64,000 nt of DNA from Citrus sinensis (taxonomy: Eukaryota > Streptophyta > Magnoliopsida > Sapindales > Rutaceae), in NCBI RefSeq assembly GCF_022201045.2, contig NC_068560.1, positions 29,715,501 through 29,779,500 of the forward strand. The letters are read 5' to 3'. Below are positions 1-11,900 of this stretch, one piece after another (the stretch's first letter is position 1; every line of letters starts with the position of its first letter). Position numbers and translations under genes: made by a program. Below the pieces are notes generated by a model. That model searched no databases. It was not told where the DNA came from and worked only from the letters and a program-made list of their open reading frames with translations.

Positions 1-1
1 G

Positions 2-3000
2 GATGCAAATGTGAACTCTATCATAGAATTGAGTTACAACTTTTTGGAAAGTGAGGAAGCTAAGTCATTGTTTCGACTCTGTGGTCTTCTAAATGGTGGT
101 AGTCAAATACCTATAGATGCTTTGATGAGGTGTGGTATGGGTTTGGGGTTGCTTAAAGGTGTTTACACATTGCAAGAAGCAAGGAAAAGGGTACATATGT
201 TGGTAAATTTTCTCAAAGCTTCACGGTTATTGTTGGATGGTGACGCTGAAGAATGTCTTAAAATGCATGACATCATTCATTCTATTGCTGCATCAGTTGC
301 CACCGAGGAGCTTATGTTTAATATGCAAAATGTTGCTGACTTGAAGGAAGAACTAGACAAGAAAACACACAAAGATCCAACTGCTATTTCTATTCCTTTC
401 AGAGGTATATATGAGTTTCCTGAAAGGCTGGAATGCCCGAAACTCAAGTTGTTTGTTTTGTTTTCAGAAAATCTCTCTCTTCGAATCCCAGACCTCTTTT
501 TTGAAGGGATGACAGAACTGCGGGTTTTAAGTTTTACTGGATTTCGTTTCCCTTCATTACCTTCATCAATTGGTTGCCTAATTAGTCTTCGAACATTGAC
601 TTTGGAGAGCTGCCTACTAGGAGATGTCGCAACAATTGGAGATCTGAAGAAATTAGAGATTCTCAGCTTAAGGCATTCTGATGTTGAAGAATTGCCGGGA
701 GAAATTGGCCAGTTAACTCGGTTGAAGTTGCTAGATCTGAGTAACTGTATGAAACTTAAAGTGATCAGACCAAATGTTATATCAAGCTTGTCTCGATTAG
801 AAGAACTATACATGGGTAATAGTTTCACTGAGTGGGAGATTGAAGGACAGAGTAATGCTAGTCTTGTTGAGCTGAAGCAACTATCGAGACTAACCACTTT
901 AGAAGTACATATTCCAGATGCCCAAGTTATGCCACAAGATTTGCTCTCTGTGGAGTTGGAAAGATATAGAATATGTATAGGAGATGTGTGGAGCTGGTCT
1001 GGAGAACATGAAACCTCAAGAAGGTTGAAACTCAGTGCACTAAATAAATGCATTTACTTGGGATATGGGATGCAAATGTTGCTGAAGGGAATTGAAGATC
1101 TCTATCTAGATGAACTGAATGGTTTTCAGAATGCTCTTCTTGAATTAGAGGATGGAGAAGTTTTTCCACTATTGAAGCATCTTCACGTACAAAATGTCTG
1201 TGAGATTTTGTATATTGTCAATTTAGTGGGATGGGGACATTGTAATGCTTTTCCATTGCTGGAGTCATTGTTTCTTCATAATTTGATGAGGTTGGAGATG
1301 GTATATCGTGGCCAACTCACAGAACACTCCTTCAGCAAATTAAGAATAATAAAAGTATGTCAATGTGATAATCTTAAGCATCTCTTCTCATTCCCCATGG
1401 CAAGAAACCTTTTGCAGCTTCAAAAACTAAAAGTGTCCTTTTGTGAGAGCTTGAAATTGATTGTTGGTAAAGAAAGTAGTGAAACACATAATGTCCACGA
1501 GATTATTAACTTCACTCAATTGCACTCCTTAACACTACAATGCCTACCACAACTTACAAGTTCAGGATTCGACCTGGAGAGACCTCTGTTATCTCCGACG
1601 ATATCAGCAACTACTTTGGCATTTGAGGAAGTAATTGCAGAGGATGATTCTGATGAGTCACTATTCAATAATAAGGTGTGATAATATTCTTCATGTTTAA
1701 TTTTGTGGTAATATAAGAAGGAATACATATATGTTCATAATTTTGTATTTGGTTTTTTACGTCAATAAAAATTATCAGATGTTTTTTGAAAGAACAATAA
1801 TTGTTTTGCAGGTCATTTTCCCCAACTTGGAGAAGTTGAAACTTTCCTCAATTAATATTGAGAAAATATGGCACGATCAATATCCACTAATGTTGAATTC
1901 TTGTAGTCAAAATTTAACAAATTTGACGGTGGAGACATGTAGCCATCTGAAATTTCTGTTTCCATATTCTATGGTTGATAGTCTTGTGCGACTCCAACAA
2001 CTTGAGATACGGAAATGTGAGTCAATGGAGGCGGTAATTGACACCACTGATATTGAAATTAATTCAGTTGAATTCCCCTCTTTGCATCATCTTCGGATTG
2101 TTGATTGCCCTAATTTGAGAAGTTTCATCTCCGTAAATTCATCGGAAGAGAAAATCCTCCACACTGACACGCAACCTCTCTTTGATGAAAAGGTACTTTT
2201 TTTATTCACAATATTTCTTCCCTTAATTTAACCTGGCTCTCTTAATTTTTCTCTCAGTGATTATCTTTCCTCATGTCTTTTTATCTTTTTATGCATAACC
2301 AAGCAAAAGTTTTGAGTTATTAATTAATTGATTTCTTCACTTCAGTTAGTACTCCCTCGTTTGGAGGTATTAAGTATTGACATGATGGATAACATGAGAA
2401 AAATATGGCACCACCAGCTTGCTTTGAATTCTTTCAGCAAATTAAAGGCCTTGGAGGTAACAAATTGTGGTAAGCTAGCGAATATTTTTCCAGCTAATAT
2501 TATTATGCGGAGAAGACTCGATAGATTGGAGTATTTGAAGGTAGATGGGTGTGCTTCAGTAGAAGAGATAATTGGAGAGACAAGCTCTAATGGCAATGTT
2601 TGCATGGTGGAGGAGGAGGAGGAGGCCCGTAGAAGGTTTGTATTTCCCAGATTAACTTGGTTGAATCTGAGTTTGCTACCAAGACTCAAAAGTTTCTGCC
2701 CAGGAGTGGATATATCAGAATGGCCATTGTTAAAAAGTTTAGGGGTATTTGGATGTGACAGTGTGGAGATATTATTTGCTTCTCCAGAATATTTTAGCTG
2801 TGGTAGCCAACGGCCCTTGTTTGTGCTAGATCCTAAGGTATGAAATGATATTAGCCCCACTACATTATGTTTATTTGTTGTCCTGTATCTCTTAACAATA
2901 GAACTAGGAATACAAATTCATGTGTGAATTCTGCTAATGAAAACTGATGTAGTGGGATATTATATGAGGCATATATATACTTGACTTGTTCATGATTTGC

Positions 3001-5889
3001 TATGTTCATGAAGCAATATTATGATTTACACCTACTTTGATTATCGGGTACATACTGACATGAACTCGAACTGTATTTTTTCAATGTTTAATACTTTAGT
3101 TCATTTCCAGGTTGCATTTCCCGGCTTGAAGGAGTTAGAGCTGAACAAATTGCCTAACTTGTTGCATCTGTGGAAGGAAAATTCTCAACTCAGCAAGGCT
3201 CTCCTAAATCTTGCCACTCTAGAAATATCAGAATGCGATAAGTTAGAAAAATTAGTACCGTCCTCAGTGTCTCTCGAAAATCTGGTAACTCTGGAGGTAT
3301 CAAAGTGTAACGAGTTGATACATTTGATGACACTCTCAACAGCTGAAAGTCTTGTGAAACTTAACAGAATGAATGTAATTGATTGTAAAATGTTACAGCA
3401 AATCATACTACAGGTTGGAGAAGAAGTGAAGAAGGATTGTATTGTTTTCGGCCAATTTAAATATTTGGGACTTCATTGCCTCCCATGCCTTACGAGCTTT
3501 TGTCTTGGGAATTTTACTCTTGAATTCCCATGCTTGGAACAAGTAATTGTGAGAGAGTGCCCAAAGATGAAGATTTTTTCTCAGGGAGTCTTACACACAC
3601 CAAAGTTACAAAGATTACATCTGAGAGAAAAATATGATGAAGGGCTTTGGGAAGGCAGCCTTAATTCCACCATACAAAAATTGTTTGAAGAAATGGTATG
3701 TACTGATTTACTAAAACTTCTCATGCATCTCCCTTGCACTTCCACATTTTAGCTTATTTTGTTCTTTTTTTTCTCCGCATTTTGTTCCTTTTTTTCTTTG
3801 CGCTAGAGTATTTGTCTTGATTGGCAGTGCAAACAACTAGCACAATCACCCCACAGACAAACATCAGTTACAAATATTTGAGTTAATTTGATAAAATATT
3901 ACATTCTCGAAACTTGAAAAATTTTATCTGAAAAAAAAAAACCTTGAGACCTGGTTTGTATTTGATTAGTGCTTACAAACTTGCTTATTGCTTGGAATCT
4001 AATGCTGTAAAAAAGAATAGGAATGCCTTGTTCGCACAATTGAAACTATTACTATTGCTCTTACTATACTGTTTGTTATCCTCAATCATGATGCTTAGAT
4101 AAGAATCCAGAATCCTAGGGAATTTGCAATCTGAAAATTTATAGTTCCAGGAGTCCTTATCTCTTTGATACATACATCGCTGCATGTGTCGCATAGAGCT
4201 TAGTGGAGTTAACTAAGCAAATTTAACAGGCAGAAAGGAATTTTTTCCATTCTGCTGTTGGCCCAGTCTGCATCTTAAAAAACTTTGTTGCTCTGGAGTC
4301 ATATGCTTAACAATATTTATAATCTTGTAACTGACTTAAGTTATATTTAAATGGACGATCATACTTTTTCATGCATGAAGCTTCTGCATAAAACACAATA
4401 ATAGTTCCAGAACGGCCCCAGTTGGCTTGACTGCTTTTGGTGGAATTTTTTGGGTGCAAATAGAACTCCAAACTTCGCTCAGTTAAATATTCAATCAAAT
4501 ACCTAGTTAAAAAAAAGGCAATTAAATACAAGAGTTACTTATTTATCTTTTTGCCTTTTACTATCTTAGTCTGAATCTTTCAACCTCAGACACTCTTGTT
4601 TTACCCTTTTTTTTTTTCCCCTCTATCTTTTCCTTCTATAGCACACTTATTTCACTTTTTGTTTCTTAAAGCCTTTTTGCTGCATATGCTTTTTTTTTTT
4701 TTTTCAAAATTACATGAATGAAAACCAAACCCCTTCCCAAACCTGGCTCAAAAAACATAGCAATGAATTATAAAACCCATGTAACTTATTTGAGCTACAT
4801 TCATGAATAAATGTCACTCTTGCCCTCTTGCAATCCAATTAAGCAATTTTAGGGAAAGAATTTAATAACCATTTAAGCAAACAATACTGAATCACCACTG
4901 GTTGTTTCTCAAACATGAGATCAAATAGATCCTTCATCCATCCTAGCTGGAGCATCATTGTCAACTATACTTGAGAAAACTCTGAATTTCCAGTATATGC
5001 TTTGATGTAGCTCAATGCCATCTGGAACAATTTATGCTTGAACTTGATTCAAATATTGTAGCTTACGAGGACAGGCCTGTGACAAAAAAACCATTTTATG
5101 GTCATTGTTCCTAAAGTTGTATTCCCATTTATATACTAAAACAGAAACATATAAGCTTTAAAATTGCACATCCTTGTATCACTGCAGTATTCCTATTAGA
5201 GAAGCAAATTGTGACCATTTACATAATTCTTCTTATATTTTAACTGCTATATTTTTGTTCCGGTAGGTTGGATACCATGACAAAGCTTGTTTGAGTCTCT
5301 CAAAGTTTCCTCATTTGAAAGAAATATGGCACGGCCAAGCACTTCCAGTCAGCTTCTTTATCAATTTAAGATGGCTGGTGGTGGATGACTGCAGGTTTAT
5401 GTCGGGTGCTATTCCAGCTAATCAACTCCAGAACTTAATCAATTTGAAAACTCTGGAAGTAAGGAATTGTTATTTTCTAGAACAGGTATTTCATTTGGAA
5501 GAGCAAAATCCCATTGGACAATTTCGGTCACTGTTTCCTAAACTTCGCAATCTGAAGCTCATAAATCTTCCGCAACTTATAAGATTCTGCAACTTTACTG
5601 GGAGGATAATTGAACTGCCCTCCTTGGTCAATCTGTGGATTGAAAATTGCCGTAATATGAAAACTTTCATCTCCAGTTCTACACCTGTAATCATAGCACC
5701 AAACAAGGAACCTCAACAAATGACCTCACAGGAGAACTTACTGGCTGATATACAGCCTCTTTTTGATGAAAAGGTGCTACTTTTCAGTGATTGACCCTAA
5801 AAGTATTTCCTTCATATTTCTTTTCTTCTTTGTTTGCTCTCCTCTTTATAGCTCTATGTAATTTCTTTAGAAACTAAATTTAATGTAAA

Positions 5890-5925
<36 letters not shown>

Positions 5926-8900
5926 GGCTTATCTCTGAGTATGGTAGTAATGCATGTAATAATTGGTCGTAGGTAAAACTTCCTAGTTTGGAGGTACTTG
6001 GAATCTCTCAGATGGATAACTTGAGAAAAATATGGCAAGACCAACTCAGTTTGGATTCCTTTTGCAAATTAAATTGCTTGGTAATACAACGTTGTAAAAA
6101 ATTATTGAGTATATTTCCCTGGAATATGCTTCAAAGACTTCAGAAATTGGAGAAGCTGGAGGTAGTTTACTGTGAGTCTGTACAACGTATATCCGAACTC
6201 CGAGCACTAAATTATGGGGATGCATGTGCTATATCAGTGGCTCAGTTGAGAGAAACACTTCCCATTTGTGTGTTTTCTCTATTGACTTCACTGAAACTAC
6301 GAAGTCTGCCAAGACTGAAATGTTTTTATCCCGGAGTACATATTTCAGAATGGCCAATGTTAAAATATTTGGATATTTCTGGATGTGCTGAATTGGAGAT
6401 ATTAGCTTCGAAATTTCTGAGCCTTGGAGAGACTCATGTGGATGGTCAACACGATAGCCAAACTCAACAGCCTTTCTTCTCTTTTGACAAGGTACTATCT
6501 CTTAACCATGTACATGTTGTGGTAGAATGCAGACTGTATCTTGGTGGTGTTGACCGATTTTCAAAATGAATTATGAAAAGGTCATCTTAGAGGTCTGGAA
6601 ACATAATGTGAACTATAACCCATCCACTATATTCCATCCGACTTTTCTTTATTTGTAAATGATTTAGGCATTTAGCGTCAGGTTTGATCTATATTTTAAA
6701 AGTGATTGCTTTCATCTATATTTTGTGTCTTATGCCAATTGAACCCGTGGGAAAGATAATCTTGTAATAAATTGTTGAATATGTTTCACTCTGATATGCT
6801 TGTGAGACAGTAGAGAATAGACATTTCGTTTAATACTTCATTGGGTTTATCCCCAGGTCGCATTCCCCAGTCTGAAAGAGCTAAGGCTGTCTAGATTGCC
6901 CAAGTTATTTTGGCTGTGCAAGGAAACTTCTCACCCCAGGAATGTTTTTCAAAACGAGTGCAGTAAGTTAGATATATTAGTACCATCCTCAGTGTCTTTT
7001 GGAAATCTGTCAACTCTAGAAGTATCAAAGTGTGGCAGGCTGATGAATTTGATGACGATCTCAACAGCTGAAAGGCTGGTAAACCTTGAAAGAATGAATG
7101 TAACTGATTGTAAAATGATACAGCAAATCATACAACAGGTAGGCGAAGTGGAGAAGGATTGTATTGTTTTCAGCCAACTGAAGTATTTGGGACTTCATTG
7201 CTTACCAAGCCTTAAGAGCTTTTGTATGGGGAATAAGGCTCTTGAATTCCCATGCTTGGAACAAGTAATTGTGGAGGAGTGCCCAAAGATGAAGATTTTT
7301 TCTCAGGGAGTCTTACACACTCCCAAGTTACGAAGATTACAACTCACAGAAGAAGATGATGAAGGGCGTTGGGAAGGAAACCTTAATTCCACCATACAAA
7401 AATTGTTTGTAGAAATGGTATGTGCTGATTTAACAAAATTTCTGATGCAATTCCCTTGCATTTGCACAGTTTTGTTTCATTTTCTTTGCTTCATTTTTCT
7501 AGAGTAGTAGTCTTGATCAGTGGCACAAGCAACTAGCACGTTCCCCTTATAGACAATCACCACAAGCAACTACACATTTTTTATTTAATTTTTTTTCTTT
7601 TTTGGGTAATCTGCTCTTGTTGGTTTAGATAAAATATTAAATTACTGTAAAAAACAAAAAAAACCCCTACATTTCTAGAAACTGGTAAATTATCCTCCAT
7701 TGTTTTTTCATATGAATAAAAGACTTCAAGATCATTAATAGAATTTACCTGGCTCTCTATTGTAAAAAAAAAAAAATTAACATTGCTTGCATATGGTTGG
7801 TGCTCTTGCATACATGCTTAATGTTTAGTATTAGTTCTGGCAAAAAAGCATAAGACGGTTTTGTCTGCCTAATGAAACCTAATAAATAGCCCCATTAAGA
7901 GTCCACAATCCTACCACAACTTGCAATCTGAAAAATTTGTAGTTCTAGGGGTCCTTGTCTGGCTATTGCATATTTCATTCCGTAGATGAAATAGGGGAGT
8001 TAACTAAGTTTAACAAGCAAGACATTGGAACATCTCCCATTCTTCCTTTGCTGCCGCTTGACAAAACTTTGTTGCTCCAGCAATCCTCTGCTTGACAATA
8101 TTTGAGAAATGGATTTATTATGTTTTTTTTTTAAAGGGATTTATGATATGTATTTAAATGTAGGAACTAGGATGTTAACCTTCCATGAAGTTTCAGAATA
8201 GTCCCTGTAAGCTTGACTGCTTTAGGTTGAATGTTATTGCTGCAAACAATAATCCTGTGTTGTACCTAGTATGGGTTTTGATTGGACATGTAGTAGACAA
8301 TTGATCAAACTTACTCATGCACCTGCTAATATTCTGTTTTAATGACCTGAATAGAGAATATAGTAATGATTAAGCAATTGGAAGATTAATCAACATGCAA
8401 TCAACAACAATATATTCAAGACAAGCAATCACATGGTTCACCAAATTGCTAGATCCATAGAGGTCGGCGACTTCACTATAAATAACAAAAAAAGGAATGT
8501 TGCAAAGAGTTGTTGATGTAGGATGGTGAGTACCGGTTACTTTAGTTCTTGGCTTTTTCGCACCATGTGTTTTAATCTTTCAACCTCATAAACACAATTA
8601 TTTTAGGTTTTTTCCTACTTTGTTGCTCTCTCTTTCATCTAGTATAATTGTTTTACTTTTTCTGTTTTCAAGTGTAAAATATATATATAAAGCCAAATTG
8701 CAACAAAAGCTTGCCCATAAAATTATAAATTGTAAAATTAACCCTATTACTAATTTGAGCCACATACATCAACAACTCTTGTCCTCTCGCAATCCAATTA
8801 AGCAATTTTAGGAAAAATGTTTAACAACCAGTTAAAACAAACAATACCAAATTGCAGATGGTCGTTTCTTTAAAAGTTTCTGAGGAATTAATGGTGTGTT

Positions 8901-11900
8901 TTGGGTTGAAGTTTTGTGGCTTTTAATCCACAAATATTGTGAATGAAACCACTACCTGTCAAGTATAAGTGGGTGGGTGGTTGGTAAACAGACCTGCATA
9001 AGTAAAAGCTGGTCTCAACCGAATAGTGCTTTCAAAATTAAATTCAAGCGTGGTAGTTATAAACACACCCCAAGTTCATTATACATCGTACATTTTGAGA
9101 ACTATAATGCTTTATTCATTCTAGCTAGAGCCTAATGGTCGATTAATTTGCTCCACTTGTTTTTTTTCCCTAATATTTTCCCAAAAACAGAAGTATGTAA
9201 GTTTTAAGGGAGATGATGTTTGTATTTTAACTATTGCAATGTTTTGGGTTCATCAGGTTGGATTCTGTGACTTGAAATGTTTGAAACTCTCACTCTTTCC
9301 AAACTTGAAAGAAATATGGCACGTTCAACCACTTCCAGTTAGCTTCTTCAGCAATTTAAGATCATTGGTGATAGATGACTGCATGAATTTCTCGAGTGCT
9401 ATTCCAGCCAATTTGCTACGATCCTTGAACAATTTGGAAAAGTTGGAAGTAACCAATTGCGATTCACTAGAAGAGGTTTTTCATTTGGAAGAGCCAAATG
9501 CAGATGAACATTATGGGTCATTGTTTCCTAAACTTCGCAAGTTGAAGCTTAAAGATCTTCCAAAACTTAAAAGATTTTGCTACTTCGCCAAAGGTATAAT
9601 TGAGCTGCCCTTCTTGTCCTTTATGTGGATTGAAAGTTGCCCTAATATGGTGACATTTGTTTCCAATTCTACATTTGCACACTTGACGGCAACTGAGGCA
9701 CCTCTAGAAATGATCGCAGAGGAGAACATCTTAGCTGATATACAACCTCTCTTTGATGAAAAGGTGATTCATTTCCTTAATTGATTATTTCTATCTTTTT
9801 GTTTTGTGTCGATGACAATAATACTAAATAAGGATACCTTTACACTTCTATTCTTCTTAGTTGACTCTCCTCTTTAAAGTTATATGTTTCTTTATAATCT
9901 AATTTAAGTTTTTGACTCAATTAATTATTTGTTGTTCTGACTCAATGGTAATATTGTAATTATTTGTTGACATCTTTAGGTAGGACTTCCTAGTTTGGAG
10001 GAATTAGGACTCTCACGCATGGATAACTTGAGAAAAATATGGGATGACCATCTTACTTTGGATTCCTTCTGCAAAATAAATTACCTGGGAATACGATACT
10101 GTAATAAGTTATTGAATGTTTTTCCACGGAATATGCTTGGAAGACTGCAGAAATTAAGGTGGTTGTTTGTAGGTAATTGTAATTTAGTGGAAGAAATAGT
10201 TGAACTCCAAGCACTCAGTGATGACTCATGTGCTGTAACAGCAGCTCAATTGAGTGAAACAATCCCTAGTTTTGTGTTGCCTCAATTAATTTCATTGACA
10301 TTATCAAGTCTACCAAGTCTCAAAAGTTTCTACCCGGGAGTTCATATTTCAAAGTGGCCGATGTTAAAGAAGTTGGAGGTGATGGAATGTGCTGAGGTGG
10401 AGATATTTGCTTCTGAATTTCAGAGCCCCCATCAGACTAATGTTGATAGCCCACGTGATATCAAAATTCCACGACCTTTGTTCTCTGTGGACGAGGTTTG
10501 ATCTCTTAACCATGTCCTTGTTTTGGTAGAATTTAACCTGCATCTTGGTGGTGTTTATTAATTTTTCAATATGAATCAATTAAAAGCCATCTTAGAATTA
10601 CTGCAAACATAATGTCAACTATACCATTTACCATTTCTTTATGATTTTTCTATTAATTTTATTGGATTTAGCATCGGATTTAATTTATAGTTTAACAGCA
10701 ATTGATTGGACTTATAATTTTTCTGTTCCTTCTAAGCACTTTAATAAATCATTTAATATTAGTCCATGGAATATGCTTGGAAGGCTACAGCATTAGACAT
10801 TTTTATTTGGTACTGTGGTTGATTTTCAGGTTGCATTCCCTAGTCTGGAAGAGTTAACGTTGTGTGTACTTCCTGATTTGTTGCATCTGTTGGAAGAAAG
10901 TTCTCGACCTAGCAAAGTTTTCCAAAATCTAGCAACTCTAAAAATTTCAGAATGTGGTAAATTAGAAAATTTAGCACCGTCCTCAGTGTCATTCCAAAAT
11001 CTGATGTCTCTGGAAGTTTCAAAGTGTGACGGGTTGATTAATTTGGTGACCCTCTCAACAGCTGAGAGTCTTGTGAAACTTACAACCATGCATATAGCTG
11101 AATGCATGATGATTGAAGAAATCATACAACAGGCTAGAGAAGAAGTGAGAAAGGATTGTTTGTTGTTTAGCCAACTGAAATATTTGGGACTTCATTGTTT
11201 GCCGAGCCTCGTGTGCTTTTGTTTGGGGAATTATGCCCTTGAATTCCCAACTTTGGAAAAAGTAGTAGTTAGAGAATGCCCAAAGATGGAGATTTTTTCT
11301 CAGGGAGTCTTAAGCACACCAAAGCTACAAAGACTTCTACTGACAGAATCAGAGGATGAAGGGCGTTGGGAAGGCAACCTTAATTCCACCATACAAAAAT
11401 TGTTTGAAGAAATGGTATGGATTAATTGATTCCTCAAATTTCCCTTGCTTCTCTGTTACTCATGCACTACTTTATTTTGTTATATTTTTTCTTTCTGTTG
11501 GAGCAGTTGTCTCAATGCCACATATTGATGCCACACATAAAACTAACACAGTGTTGTGCACTGACAATCATAAATTAACAAACACTGTATTTATTAATTT
11601 GGATAATATATTTTATGGTTGTAATAATCCATAATCCTTGTACAACTTGGAATTTGAAAATTTATAGTTCTAGGGGACCTCATCTCTCAGATATGTATCT
11701 TTTGTATGGGGAAGTAAGCTGAGCAAGTTTATCTAGCAAGGCAATGAAACTTTTTCGTACTTTGTTGCCACAGTCGAAAGATTAACAAATCTAAATAATA
11801 TGTAAATGGATGATATAACTATAGCTTAAAGGATGTTCATGTGGCATACAACTATTCTCTGGTCATTGCTCCACTAGTCTTACTCCCTAATAAATTTCTC

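Noticed and set aside
277..1053. 258-aa open frame on the minus strand opposite NLR exon 1
   Set aside because: It is a shadow of the LRR coding sequence; no motifs, and the plus frame clearly encodes NB-ARC end and LRRs.
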